A stretch of DNA of 42,592 nucleotides from the NCBI RefSeq assembly GCF_023230885.1, contig NZ_JALNWM010000003.1:1-42592 (forward strand), given 5' to 3'. The notes below the pieces were generated by a model. That model was not told the origin of the DNA. It ran no database searches and saw nothing but the letters and a program-made list of their open reading frames with translations. The stretch's first letter is position 1. Each line of letters opens with the position of its first letter. A program made the translations under genes and the position numbers. This DNA comes from Desulfocurvus sp. (GTDB lineage: Bacteria > Desulfobacterota > Desulfovibrionia > Desulfovibrionales > Desulfovibrionaceae). Shown here piece after piece: positions 15,435-24,862 of this stretch.

Positions 15435-17422
15435 CCGCCCGGTACACGCCGCGACACACCAGGGTCCACGACTGGGCCGCCATCAGGCTGGTGGTCGTGG
15501 CCGTGTTGTTCGCCCTGGCCGGGCTGGTGCTCTGGGCGCGGGCCTTCCAGGTCCAGGTGCTCATGGGCGCGGAGCTGGCCGCCCGGGCCGAGCGGCAGCA
15601 CCTGGCCGCCGAGTCCGTCAGCGGCCCCCGGGGCCGGATTTTCGACCGCCAGGGCCGCGTGCTGGCCAAGAGCGTGCGCTGCGCCTCGGTCTACGCCCGG
15701 CCGCTGGAGGTGCGCGACCCCGCGCACACGGCCCGCGAGCTGGGCCGGGCGCTGGGCCTCGGCGCCCGGGAGCTCCAGGCCCGCCTGGGCGCGCGGCGGC
15801 CCTTCGTCTGGATCGCCCGCCAGGTTTCCGACCGCGAGGCCGCGGCCGTGGCCGCCCTGGCCCTGCCGGGGGTGGGCACGGTGGAGGAGTTCAAGCGCCT
15901 GTACCCCAGCGGGCATCTGGCCGGGCAGCTCCTGGGCTTCGCGGGGCTGGACGGCGCGGGCCTGGAGGGGCTGGAAAAATCCCTGGAAGACACCCTGGCC
16001 GGGCGCAGCGACAGGACGGTGGTCCAGCGCGACGCCAGCGGCCGCAGGCTGCTGGATGGCGACGAGCCCAGCCGGGCCTCGGTGCGCGGCGGCGACGTGC
16101 GCCTGACCATCGACGCCGACATCCAGGCCATGGCCGAGCAGGCCGTGGCCGGCGCCGTGACCACCTACCACGCCAAGAGCGGCATGGGCCTCGTGGTCCA
16201 CGTCCCCACCGGGGATATCCTGGCCTGGGCCGTCTTCCCGTTCTTCAACCCGAACATCTATTCCAGCTACGGGCCCGAAACCTGGCGCAACCGCATCGCC
16301 CTGGACGCCCTGGAGCCGGGCTCGACCTTCAAGCCCTTCGTGGTGGCCGCCGCCCTGCAGGAGGGCGTGGTGCGGCCCGACAGCGTGTATTTCTGCGAGA
16401 ACGGGCGTTTCGAGATGCCCGGGGCGGTCATCCGCGACACCCACGACTACGCCGACCTGCCCGTGACGCATATCCTGCGCTATTCGAGCAACATCGGCAT
16501 GGCCAAGATCGGCCTGGAGATGGGCGCGCGGACCATGCACGGCTACCTCGACCGCCTGGGCTTCGGCCGGCGCACGGGCCTGCCCCTGGCGGGCGAGGCC
16601 CGGGGCATCCTGCGCGACCCCGGGGCCTGGCAGCGGGTGGACCTGGCCAACGTGGCCTTCGGCCAGGGCGTGGCCGTGACGGCCCTGCAAATGGCCCGGG
16701 CCTACCTGTGCCTGGCCCGGGGCGGGGTGGCGGGGGCGCTGCGCCTCGTGGTCGCCGATCCCCCGGCCCCCCGCGAGGAGCGGCGCGTCTTTTCCGCCGA
16801 GGTGGCCGGGCAGGTGCTGGCCATGATGCGCGATGTGGTCCAGGCCGACGGCACGGGCACCCGCGCGCGCATCGAGGGCCTGACCGTGGCGGGCAAGACC
16901 GGCACGGCCCAGAAGGCCTCGGCCAGCGGCGGCTACGGCAACGACCATGTGGGGTCCTTCGTGGCCCTGCTGCCCGGCGAGAGCCCCGAATTCCTGGTCA
17001 TGGTCATCGTGGACGAACCCGCGCCGCAGCACTACGGCGGTGTGGTCGCGGCCCCGGCGGTGCGCGAGATCGCGTTGCAATCCCTGGCCTACATGGGCAG
17101 GCTCCCCGAACCCTCGGCCCAGGCCGGGGCCGGGACGGCCGACGGAGGGTTGACCGATGAGGACGTTCGCAGACTGGTTGATGCGATTGGCGCGGGAATC
17201 GAGAATCCCGCTGTGGCCCTTCAGGGCTCCGAAGCCGTTCCCGACGTGGTCGGCATGTCCCTGCGCCGGGCCGTCGAGCTGCTCGCCGGAGGCGGCGCCG
17301 TCCCCGAGGTCCGGGGCAGCGGGCTCGTGGTCCGCAGGCAGAGTCCCGCCCCCGGCAAACCCTGGCCCGGAACGGGCGACCGCTGCGTGCTGTGGCTCGA
17401 CGGCGCGCCGGACAGGAGTTGA
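15431..17422 (+). CDS. ftsI: Peptidoglycan transpeptidase FtsI (class B PBP) with PASTA domain
   Basis: A 663-residue septal transpeptidase. It has a basic cytoplasmic tail, a membrane anchor (about residues 17-37), and a dimerisation domain starting at GPRGRIFDRQGRVLA. The penicillin-binding domain has the active Ser298 in S298-T-F-K301, SSN at 352-354, and KTG at 489-491. A C-terminal PASTA domain (about 595-660, VPDVVGMSLRRAVELL) makes it resemble SpoVD/PBP2x rather than E. coli FtsI. It cross-links septal peptidoglycan with FtsW as partner. ATG at 15431 overlaps the ftsL stop. Followed by murE after four bases. Confidence 0.95.
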   Translation: MTARYTPRHTRVHDWAAIRLVVVAVLFALAGLVLWARAFQVQVLMGAELAARAERQHLAAESVSGPRGRIFDRQGRVLAKSVRCASVYARPLEVRDPAHTARELGRALGLGARELQARLGARRPFVWIARQVSDREAAAVAALALPGVGTVEEFKRLYPSGHLAGQLLGFAGLDGAGLEGLEKSLEDTLAGRSDRTVVQRDASGRRLLDGDEPSRASVRGGDVRLTIDADIQAMAEQAVAGAVTTYHAKSGMGLVVHVPTGDILAWAVFPFFNPNIYSSYGPETWRNRIALDALEPGSTFKPFVVAAALQEGVVRPDSVYFCENGRFEMPGAVIRDTHDYADLPVTHILRYSSNIGMAKIGLEMGARTMHGYLDRLGFGRRTGLPLAGEARGILRDPGAWQRVDLANVAFGQGVAVTALQMARAYLCLARGGVAGALRLVVADPPAPREERRVFSAEVAGQVLAMMRDVVQADGTGTRARIEGLTVAGKTGTAQKASASGGYGNDHVGSFVALLPGESPEFLVMVIVDEPAPQHYGGVVAAPAVREIALQSLAYMGRLPEPSAQAGAGTADGGLTDEDVRRLVDAIGAGIENPAVALQGSEAVPDVVGMSLRRAVELLAGGGAVPEVRGSGLVVRRQSPAPGKPWPGTGDRCVLWLDGAPDRS

Positions 17423-17426
17423 GGTG

Positions 17427-18869
17427 ATGAACCAAAGCGCGTGGGCCGAACTCAGGGCCCTGGTGGCCGACGGGCTGATGGTGCGTACCGACTCGCGCCA
17501 GGTGTTGCCCGGCGAGGCGTTTGTGGCCATGCCCGGGGCGGGGGTGGACGGCGCCCGCTTCATCCCCGACGCCCTGGAGCGCGGCGCGGCCTGGGTGGTC
17601 ACCCGCGAGGCCGGGGCCGTGCCTCCCGGCTGCCGGGCGCGCGTGGTGGAGCACCCGCTGCCCCGGCGCGCCCTGGGCGAGCTGGCCGCCGCGCGCTTCC
17701 GCACGGCCCGCCACGGGCTGACGATGGTCGGCATCACCGGCACCAACGGCAAGACCACCCTGACCTACATGCTCGAACATCTGCTCACCGCCGCCGGGCG
17801 CAAGGTGGGCGTCATCGGCACGGTGAACTACCGTTGGCCGGGCTTTTGCCTCGCCGCGCCCATGACCACCCCCGACTGCTGGCAGCTGCACGAGCTGCTG
17901 GCCAACATGGCCGCCGCCGGGGTGGACACCGTGGTCATGGAGGTCTCCTCCCACGCCCTGGACCAGGACCGCGTCTGGGGCCTGGACTTCGACGTGGCCG
18001 CGCTGCTCAACGTGACCCAGGACCACCTGGACTACCACAAGACCATGGACGACTACTACCGGGCCAAGGCCAAGCTTTTCCACGAGATGAGCCGCCCGGG
18101 CAAGACCGCGGTGGTCAACGCCGACGACGCCTATGGGCGGATGCTGCTTGGCGGCTATGCCCCGGCCATCGGTTTCGGGCTCTATTATCCCAACGTGGGC
18201 AGCGGCCCCGGGCTGGCGGGCAGCGTCAGGGCCTGCTCCGCCCGCGGGCTGGAGCTGCTGATGAAGTACGGCGACCAGAGCTGGACCCTGAGCTCGCCGC
18301 TCATCGGCAAGCACAACGCCTCCAACCTGCTGGCGGCGCAGTCCGTGGGGCTGGCCCTGGGCCTGCGGCCCAAGGCGCTCAAGGCCCTGGAGGGCTTCGC
18401 CGGGGTGCCCGGGCGCCTGGAGCGCGTGCCCAACGCCCGGGGGCTGGACGTGTTCGTGGACTACGCCCACACCCCCGACGCCCTGGAGAACGTGCTCTCC
18501 AACGTGCGCGAGCTGGGCTTCCGCAGGGTGTATTGCGTGTTCGGCTGCGGCGGCAACCGCGACCGGGCCAAGCGGCCGCTCATGGGCCAGGCCGTGTGCC
18601 GCTACGCCGACGTGGCCGTGCTGACCTCGGACAACCCGCGCGGCGAGGAGCCGCTGGCCATCATGGCCGACGTGCGCCCCGGGATGACCGGCTGCGCCCG
18701 GGTGGTGGAGGAGCCCGACCGGGCCCGGGCCATCGGCCTGGCGCTGGACGCCATGCAGCCCGGCGACGTGCTGGTCGTCGCGGGCAAGGGTCATGAATCC
18801 TATCAGGAAATCCAGGGCGTGCGTCACCCCTTCAACGACGCCGCCGTGGTCAGGGAGCTTGCCGGGTGA
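17427..18869 (+). CDS. murE: UDP-MurNAc-tripeptide synthetase MurE (meso-diaminopimelate adding)
   Basis: A 480-residue cytoplasmic Mur ligase that adds the third amino acid to UDP-MurNAc-L-Ala-D-Glu. It shows the substrate motif VRTDSRQVLPGEAFVAMPG, ATP loop GITGTNGKT (residues 102-110), EVSSHALDQDRV, and VDYAHTPDAL. The motif DNPRGEEP is the signature for meso-diaminopimelate, so the wall is mDAP-type. ATG at 17427 sits after GAGGTG; a GTG three bases earlier is possible. The stop overlaps the murF GTG by four bases. Confidence 0.95.
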   Translation: MNQSAWAELRALVADGLMVRTDSRQVLPGEAFVAMPGAGVDGARFIPDALERGAAWVVTREAGAVPPGCRARVVEHPLPRRALGELAAARFRTARHGLTMVGITGTNGKTTLTYMLEHLLTAAGRKVGVIGTVNYRWPGFCLAAPMTTPDCWQLHELLANMAAAGVDTVVMEVSSHALDQDRVWGLDFDVAALLNVTQDHLDYHKTMDDYYRAKAKLFHEMSRPGKTAVVNADDAYGRMLLGGYAPAIGFGLYYPNVGSGPGLAGSVRACSARGLELLMKYGDQSWTLSSPLIGKHNASNLLAAQSVGLALGLRPKALKALEGFAGVPGRLERVPNARGLDVFVDYAHTPDALENVLSNVRELGFRRVYCVFGCGGNRDRAKRPLMGQAVCRYADVAVLTSDNPRGEEPLAIMADVRPGMTGCARVVEEPDRARAIGLALDAMQPGDVLVVAGKGHESYQEIQGVRHPFNDAAVVRELAG

Positions 18870-20257
18870 ATCTGACGCTGGCCGAAGCCGCCGCCGCCAT
18901 GCGCGCCGTGGGCGATGTGGATCCCGGGCGCGAGGTGCGCCTGACGGGCATCTGCACCGACAGCCGCCTGCTCAGGCCGGGGCAGCTTTTCTTCTGCCTG
19001 GCGGGCGAGAACTACGACGCCCACGCCTTCGCCCCCGAGGCGGCCCGTTCCGGGGCCGCCGCCGTGGTGGTTTCGCGCCCGGTGCCCGAGGTCCGGGACG
19101 CGCCGGTGCTCATGGTCCGCGACGTGCTCGCGGCCCTGGGCGACCTGGGCGCCCTGTGGCGCGGCCGGGCCCGGGCCACCGTGGTGGCCGTCACCGGCTC
19201 GGCGGGCAAGACCACGGTCAAGGAGCTGCTGGCCGCCATCCTTTCCGAGCTGGGCGAAACCGCGCGCAACTACGGCAATTTCAACAACCTGCTGGGCGTG
19301 CCCCTGACCATGCTCGGCTGCACGGGGCAGGAGCGCTTCTGGGTCCTGGAGCTGGGCATCAACGTGCCCGGCGAGATGGAGGCCCTGGGCGCCATGGTCC
19401 GGCCCGACGCGGCGGTCATCGCCAACATCGGCCCGGCGCACCTGGAGGGCCTGGGCAGCCTGGAGGGCGTGGCCGCCGCCAAGACCGAGCTCCTGCGCCA
19501 CCTGGCCCCGGGGGGCAGGGCGTTTGTCAGCGCCGACCATCCGCCGCTGCTGGACTACGCCCGGGCCATCGTGCCCGACGTGCGCCGGTTCACCGCCGCC
19601 GACCCGGCCGGGCTGGTGTGCGGGCGGTACCTGGGGCGCACCGCCGAGGGCCTGGGCCGGTATTTCCTGCGCCTGAACGGGCTGGAGATGGAGCTGACCT
19701 CGCCCCTGGCCGGGGCGGTCTTCGCCGAGAACATCGTCGCCGCCGCCAGCGTGGCCTTCGCCCTGGGCGCCGGGGAGCGCGAGATCGCCCGGGGCGTGGC
19801 CGGGGTGTCCGTGCCCGGCGGGCGGTTCGATGTGAAGCGGGCGGGCGGCTGGACGCTTGTGGACGACAGCTACAACGCCAACCCCCTGTCCATGCGCCAG
19901 GCCGTGGACAACGCCCGCGAGCTGGCCGGGGAGGGCGTCCTGGCCCTGGTGCTGGGCGAGATGCGCGAGCTGGGCGCCCAGGCGGGCGCGCTGCACCGCG
20001 AAATGGCCCGCGCCGCCGCCGCCGCCCGGCCCGCCGCCGTGTTCTTCCACGGCGCCCACGAGCACGAGGTTGCCCGGGGCCTGGAAGAGGGCGGCTTCGA
20101 CGGGCGGCTTGTGCGCATCGGCGACCCGGCGCTGTTCGCCGGGCAGTTCCTGGAGCTGGGCTTTGCGCCCGGCGTGGCGTTGTTCAAGGGTTCGCGCGGG
20201 TGCAGGATGGAGCGCTTCCTGTTCGCGCTGGCCGAAGTCATGGAGGGCCGCGGCTAG
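18866..20257 (+). CDS. murF: UDP-MurNAc-tripeptide--D-Ala-D-Ala ligase MurF
   Basis: A 463-residue Mur ligase that attaches the D-Ala-D-Ala dipeptide and completes the cytoplasmic pentapeptide precursor. Landmarks are GICTDSRLLRPGQLFFCLAG (the uridine-site motif), the ATP loop VTGSAGKTTVKE (residues 109-120), NYGNFNNLLGVPLTML, and DDSYNANPLSMRQA. The start is GTG at 18866, overlapping the murE stop. The stop is immediately followed by the mraY ATG. Confidence 0.95.
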   Translation: MNLTLAEAAAAMRAVGDVDPGREVRLTGICTDSRLLRPGQLFFCLAGENYDAHAFAPEAARSGAAAVVVSRPVPEVRDAPVLMVRDVLAALGDLGALWRGRARATVVAVTGSAGKTTVKELLAAILSELGETARNYGNFNNLLGVPLTMLGCTGQERFWVLELGINVPGEMEALGAMVRPDAAVIANIGPAHLEGLGSLEGVAAAKTELLRHLAPGGRAFVSADHPPLLDYARAIVPDVRRFTAADPAGLVCGRYLGRTAEGLGRYFLRLNGLEMELTSPLAGAVFAENIVAAASVAFALGAGEREIARGVAGVSVPGGRFDVKRAGGWTLVDDSYNANPLSMRQAVDNARELAGEGVLALVLGEMRELGAQAGALHREMARAAAAARPAAVFFHGAHEHEVARGLEEGGFDGRLVRIGDPALFAGQFLELGFAPGVALFKGSRGCRMERFLFALAEVMEGRG

Positions 20258-21334
20258 ATGCTCTACAACCTTCTCTACCCGCTCTCCAGCGAAGTCGGCA
20301 TCTTCAACGTCTTTCGCTACATCACCTTCCGTTCGGTGTGGGCGCTGGTCACGGCGCTGCTCATCACCATCCTGGTGGGCCCCGCGTTCATCCGCTTCCT
20401 CAAGCGGCTGAAGTTCGGGCAGGTCATCCACGAGGACGTGGAAGCGCACATGCAAAAGGCCGGAACCCCGACCATGGGCGGCCTGCTCATGGGCTTCGGG
20501 GTGCTGGTGGCCGTCCTGCTGTGGGCCGACCTGACCAACGTCTACATCTGGCTGGCGCTGCTGGTCTTCGTGGGCTTTGGCGCCGTCGGGCTGCTGGACG
20601 ACTGGCTCAAGGTGGTCAAGAAGCACAACAAGGGCCTGTCGGCCCGGGCCAAGTTCCTGGGGCAGGTGCTGGTGGCGGGCACGGCCATGTTCCTGCTCAT
20701 CGAGCAGCCGGCCTACAACACCCACCTGGCCTTCCCCTTCTTCAAGGAGCTGTACCCCGACCTGGGCTGGTTCTACCTGCCCTTCGCCGTGCTGGTCATG
20801 GTCGGCGCATCCAACGGCGTGAACCTCACCGACGGCCTGGACGGGCTGGCCATCGGCCCGAGCATCGTCGCCGGGGCCTGCTTCGCGGTGTTCGTCTACG
20901 TTTCGGGCCATGTGGCCATAGCCAAGTATCTGCGCATCGCCTATGTGCCGGGCATGGGCGAGGTGGCCGTGTTCTGCGGGGCGCTGGTGGGCGCGGGGCT
21001 CGGGTTCCTGTGGTACAACGCCTACCCCGCCCAGGTCTTCATGGGCGACGTGGGCTCCCTGTCCATCGGCGGCAGCCTGGGGTTCGTGGCCGTGATGAGC
21101 AAGAACGAGCTGATCCTGGTCATCGTCGGCGGGCTGTTCGTGGTCGAAACCCTCTCGGTGATCCTCCAGGTGGGCTACTTCAAGTTCACCGGCGGCAAGC
21201 GCATCTTCCGCATGGCGCCGCTGCACCACCATTTCGAGCTCAAGGGCATCCCGGAGTCCAAGATCATCACCCGGTTCTGGATCCTGTCCATCCTGTTGGC
21301 GCTCATGGCGCTGTCAACCCTGAAGCTGAGGTAG
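20258..21334 (+). CDS. mraY: Phospho-MurNAc-pentapeptide translocase MraY
   Basis: A 358-residue integral membrane enzyme with about ten helices. It transfers phospho-MurNAc-pentapeptide to undecaprenyl phosphate, forming lipid I. Active-site motifs are GTPTMGG (about residues 69-75), LLDDWLKV with the paired Asp, and NLTDGLDGLAIGPS. The C-terminal MAPLHHHFELKG is the conserved His-rich loop. It starts on the base after the murF stop, with no spacer, so translation is probably coupled. Confidence 0.96.
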   Translation: MLYNLLYPLSSEVGIFNVFRYITFRSVWALVTALLITILVGPAFIRFLKRLKFGQVIHEDVEAHMQKAGTPTMGGLLMGFGVLVAVLLWADLTNVYIWLALLVFVGFGAVGLLDDWLKVVKKHNKGLSARAKFLGQVLVAGTAMFLLIEQPAYNTHLAFPFFKELYPDLGWFYLPFAVLVMVGASNGVNLTDGLDGLAIGPSIVAGACFAVFVYVSGHVAIAKYLRIAYVPGMGEVAVFCGALVGAGLGFLWYNAYPAQVFMGDVGSLSIGGSLGFVAVMSKNELILVIVGGLFVVETLSVILQVGYFKFTGGKRIFRMAPLHHHFELKGIPESKIITRFWILSILLALMALSTLKLR

Positions 21335-21338
21335 AGGC

Positions 21339-22631
21339 ATGTTCGGGCACGAAGGCGAACTGGCGGGAACGCGCGCGGCGGTGGTTGGGGCTGCGGCCTC
21401 GGGCAAGGCGGCGGCGCTGCTGCTGGCGCGCCTGGGCGCCGCCGTGCGCCTGCTGGACCGCAAGCCCGACGCCCTGGCGGCCGACGAGGCATCGGCTCTG
21501 CGCCAGGCGGGCGTGGAGCTGGACCTGGGCCCGCACCATGCCGGGCAGTTCGCCGGGGTCTCGCTGGTCGTGCTCTCGCCGGGGGTGATGCTGCCGCCGC
21601 TGCTGCCGCTGCTGCCCGCCGGGGACGCCGCCCCCGAGGTCGTCTCCGAGCTGGAGCTGGCCGGGCGCTACAGCCCGGGGCGCGTGCTGGCCGTCACGGG
21701 CACCAACGGCAAGACCACCACCTCCGGGCTGGCCGCCCATGTGCTGCAAAGCGTGGGCCTGAAGGTCTTTCTGGGCGGCAACTACGGCACGCCCCTGTCG
21801 CAGTACGTCCTGGACGGCCGCGAGGCCGATGTGCTGGTCATCGAGGTCTCCAGCTACCAGGCCCAGTACTGCGCGTCGTTCCGCCCCGACGTGGCCGTGC
21901 TGCTCAACTTCAGCCCCAACCATCTGGACCACCACGCGGACATGGCCGAGTACCTGGACGCCAAGCTGAACCTCTTCGCGCACATGCGCCCCGAGGACCT
22001 GGCCGTGCTGCCCGCGGCCATGCGCGCGGATCTGGGCGAGCGCCACTTCACCCGCGCGCGGATCAAATGGTTCGAGTCCACCGACCGCTTCGAGAGCGAG
22101 CGCCTGCCCGGGGCGCACAACCAGGCCAACATGGAGGCCGTGTTCCAGGCCACCCAGCGCTTCGGCGTGGACGAGCGCTGCATGCGCGACGCCCTGGACA
22201 CTTTCGAGCCTCTCCCCCACCGCCTCCAGCGGCTGGGCGCGGCCCGGGGCGTGACCTTTGTGGACGACTCCAAGGCCACCACGGTGGACGCCCTGCGCGC
22301 GGCCCTGGAGAGCTTCGACGGCGGGGTGCTGCTTCTGGCGGGCGGCGTGTACAAGGGCGGCGACCTGGCCAGCCTGGGGCCGCTTCTGCGCCGCAAGGTG
22401 CGCGCGGTGTGCCTGTTCGGCGCGGGGCGCGAGATTTTCGAGGCCGCCTGGGCCGGGCATGTGCCCCTGGCCTGGGAGCCGGTCATGGACAAGGCCGTGC
22501 ACCGGCTCATGACCTGGGCCGAGCCCGGGGACACCATGCTGCTGTCCCCGGCCACGGCCAGCTTCGACCTGTACGAGAACTACAAGGAGCGCGGGAAGCA
22601 CTTCCGGCGCCTGTTCGAGGCCCTGCGATGA
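21339..22631 (+). CDS. murD: UDP-MurNAc-L-alanine--D-glutamate ligase MurD
   Basis: A 430-residue Mur ligase that adds D-Glu to UDP-MurNAc-L-Ala. The N-terminal Rossmann-like UDP-binding part holds GAAASGKAAALLLA. The ATP loop is VTGTNGKTTTSG (residues 119-130). Further motifs are EVSSYQAQ, NFSPNHLDHH, GAHNQANMEA and DDSKATTVDALRAAL. It starts four bases after mraY and ends in a four-base overlap (ATGA) with ftsW. Confidence 0.95.
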   Translation: MFGHEGELAGTRAAVVGAAASGKAAALLLARLGAAVRLLDRKPDALAADEASALRQAGVELDLGPHHAGQFAGVSLVVLSPGVMLPPLLPLLPAGDAAPEVVSELELAGRYSPGRVLAVTGTNGKTTTSGLAAHVLQSVGLKVFLGGNYGTPLSQYVLDGREADVLVIEVSSYQAQYCASFRPDVAVLLNFSPNHLDHHADMAEYLDAKLNLFAHMRPEDLAVLPAAMRADLGERHFTRARIKWFESTDRFESERLPGAHNQANMEAVFQATQRFGVDERCMRDALDTFEPLPHRLQRLGAARGVTFVDDSKATTVDALRAALESFDGGVLLLAGGVYKGGDLASLGPLLRRKVRAVCLFGAGREIFEAAWAGHVPLAWEPVMDKAVHRLMTWAEPGDTMLLSPATASFDLYENYKERGKHFRRLFEALR

Positions 22632-23755
22632 GCACCGCCGCCGCCCCGGCCGCCGCCGCCCCGCGCCACGCCCAGCGCACGCGCATGGACATGCCGCTTC
22701 TGGCCTGCACCCTGGCCATGATCGGCTTCGGGCTGGTCATGGTCATGAGCGCCAGCGGCGTCATGGCCGAGCTGGCCTACGGCGACAAGTACCTGTTCAT
22801 CAGAAAGCAGGCCCTGTACGCCGTGGCCGGGCTGGTGGTCATGTTCGGCGCCGTCTTTGTCGACCGCCGCCTGCTCTACCGCCTGACCTATCCCATCCTG
22901 GGGCTGGCGGCGCTGCTCCTGGTCGCCACCCTGGCCTTCGGCTACGAGGCGGGCGGCGCGCGGCGCTGGCTGCACCTGGGGCCGGTGTCCATGCAGCCCC
23001 TGGAGGCGGCCAAGCTGGCCCTGGTGTTCTACCTGGCCTACTTCTTCAGCCACAAGCAGGAGCAGGTGAAGACCTTCAGCGTGGGCTTCGTGCCCCCCGT
23101 GGCCGTGACGGGGCTTCTGGGCGGGCTGCTGCTCCTGCAGCCCGACTTCGGCGGGGCGGCGTTCCTGTGCATCCTGCTTTTCCTCATGAGCCTTGTGGGC
23201 GGCACGAGCATCGTCTACCTGGGCTCGTCCCTGGTGCTGGCCCTGGCCTGCGGCGGCCTGCTCATCGCCCAGTCGGAGTACCGCATCAAGCGCTGGACGG
23301 CCTTCCTGGATCCCTTCGGCAACGCCCGCGACACGGGCTACCAGCTGGTGCAGTCCCTCTACGCCTTCGGCTCCGGCGGCTGGACCGGCCAGGGCCTGGG
23401 CGCGGGCAAGCAGAAGCTGCTCTTCCTGCCCGAGGCGCACAACGACTTCATCCTGGCCGTCATCGGCGAGGAGCTGGGCTTCGTGGGCGTGTCCCTGGTC
23501 TTCGTGGGCCTGGGGGTCATCCTGTGGCGCGCCTTCGCCATCTCCCTGGCCCAGAAGGAACCCCAGGACCGCTTCCTGGGCTACGGGCTGGCCCTGGTGC
23601 TGGCCGTGGGCGCGGTGCTGAACATGTCGGTCGTTCTCGGCATGGCGCCGCCCAAGGGCGTGCCCATGCCGTTCCTCAGCTACGGCGGGTCGAGCCTGGT
23701 GGTCTCGTGCTTCTGCGCGGGGATGCTGCTCAACCTGTCGCGTGGGAGGGCCTGA
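22628..23755 (+). CDS. ftsW: Septal peptidoglycan glycosyltransferase FtsW
   Basis: A 375-residue SEDS-family membrane protein with about ten helices. It polymerises lipid II at the septum together with FtsI. Family features are the early GFGLVMVMSAS helix, the large loop GGARRWLHLGPVSMQPLE with the conserved Arg-Trp, QPDFGGAAF, the segment GQGLGAGKQKLLFLPEAHND with the catalytic-type Asp, and the C-terminal PFLSYGGSSL. An Ala/Arg-rich cytoplasmic tail of about 24 residues precedes the first helix. ATG at 22628 overlaps the murD stop; its own stop shares one base with the murG start. Confidence 0.95.
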   Translation: MSTAAAPAAAAPRHAQRTRMDMPLLACTLAMIGFGLVMVMSASGVMAELAYGDKYLFIRKQALYAVAGLVVMFGAVFVDRRLLYRLTYPILGLAALLLVATLAFGYEAGGARRWLHLGPVSMQPLEAAKLALVFYLAYFFSHKQEQVKTFSVGFVPPVAVTGLLGGLLLLQPDFGGAAFLCILLFLMSLVGGTSIVYLGSSLVLALACGGLLIAQSEYRIKRWTAFLDPFGNARDTGYQLVQSLYAFGSGGWTGQGLGAGKQKLLFLPEAHNDFILAVIGEELGFVGVSLVFVGLGVILWRAFAISLAQKEPQDRFLGYGLALVLAVGAVLNMSVVLGMAPPKGVPMPFLSYGGSSLVVSCFCAGMLLNLSRGRA

Positions 23756-24843
23756 TGCGGCTGGTGATCCTGACCACGGGCGGCACGGGGGGCCATGTGT
23801 TCCCGGCCCTGGCCGTCGCCGAGGAGCTGCGCCGCCGCCACCCGGGCCTGGAGCTGCTCTTCGTGGGCGGGCGCCACGGGCGCGAGGCCGAGTTCGCCGC
23901 CCGCGCGGGCATCCCCTTCGTGGGGCTGCCGGTGCGCGGGTTCCTGGGGCGCGGGCCCCGGGCCGTTGGCGCGGCCTTCGGGCTGGCCCGGGCCCTGGTC
24001 CGCTCCTGGTGGATGCTGTCGCGCCGCCGGCCCGACGTGGTGGTGGGCTTCGGCGGCTACGCGGGGTTCGCTCCGGTGGCTGCGGCGGCCCTGCGCGGCG
24101 TGCCCTGCGCCCTGCACGAGCAGAACAGCCTGCCGGGCTCGGCCAACCGGCTCCTGGGCCGCTGGGTGGACCGGGTGTTCCTGTCCTTCCCCGACGAGGC
24201 CGGGGTCTTCGACCCGGGGCGCTCGCGGGTCACGGGCAACCCGGTGCGCGCGGCCATCCGCGAGGCCGGTGCGGCCGGTGCGGCGCGCCCCGCCGGGCGG
24301 CGGGTGCTGGTCGCGGGGGGCAGCCTGGGCGCGCGGGCCATCAACGAGGCCGTGGCCGCCAGCCTGGAGGGCCTGCGTGCGCGGGGGTTCTCCCTGTGGC
24401 ACCAGACCGGGACCGACGACCTGGGCGCCATGCGCGCGGCCTACGCCCGTGCGGGCTGGAGCGCCGAGCAGGCCCGGGTGGAGCCCTTTATCGACGACAT
24501 GGCCGCGGCCTATGCCTGGGCGGACCTGGTGCTGTGCCGCGCCGGGGCGACCACGGTGGCGGAGCTGGCGGTGATGGGCAAGCCCTCGGTGCTGGTGCCC
24601 TTCCCCCACGCCACCCACGACCACCAGACCGCCAACGCCCGGCGCCTGGAGCGGGCCGGGGCTGCGTTGCTCCTGGCCCAGGACATTTTGGCCGCAACGG
24701 ACCTGCCAGGGGCCCTGGACGCCCTGTTTGCCGAGCCGGGGCGGCTGGAGCGCATGGGCGCCGCAGCCCGGACCCTGGGCGCCCCGGACGCCGCGAAAAC
24801 CCTGGCCGACGCCATAGAGGCCCTGGCCGCGCGCGCGGCCTGA
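23755..24843 (+). CDS. murG: UDP-GlcNAc transferase MurG
   Basis: A 362-residue peripheral membrane GT-B glycosyltransferase that adds GlcNAc to lipid I, giving lipid II. Motifs: the N-terminal glycine loop TTGGTGGHVFPALAVA (residues 7-22), GFGGYAGFAPVAAA, HEQNSLPGSANR, GGSLGARAINE, and the UDP-GlcNAc site RAGATTVAELAVMGKPSVLVP. The ATG at 23755 shares its A with the ftsW stop. The protein ends in an Ala-rich tail 19 bases before murC. Confidence 0.95.
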   Translation: MRLVILTTGGTGGHVFPALAVAEELRRRHPGLELLFVGGRHGREAEFAARAGIPFVGLPVRGFLGRGPRAVGAAFGLARALVRSWWMLSRRRPDVVVGFGGYAGFAPVAAAALRGVPCALHEQNSLPGSANRLLGRWVDRVFLSFPDEAGVFDPGRSRVTGNPVRAAIREAGAAGAARPAGRRVLVAGGSLGARAINEAVAASLEGLRARGFSLWHQTGTDDLGAMRAAYARAGWSAEQARVEPFIDDMAAAYAWADLVLCRAGATTVAELAVMGKPSVLVPFPHATHDHQTANARRLERAGAALLLAQDILAATDLPGALDALFAEPGRLERMGAAARTLGAPDAAKTLADAIEALAARAA

Positions 24844-24862
24844 ACCACAAGGATAACGGACC

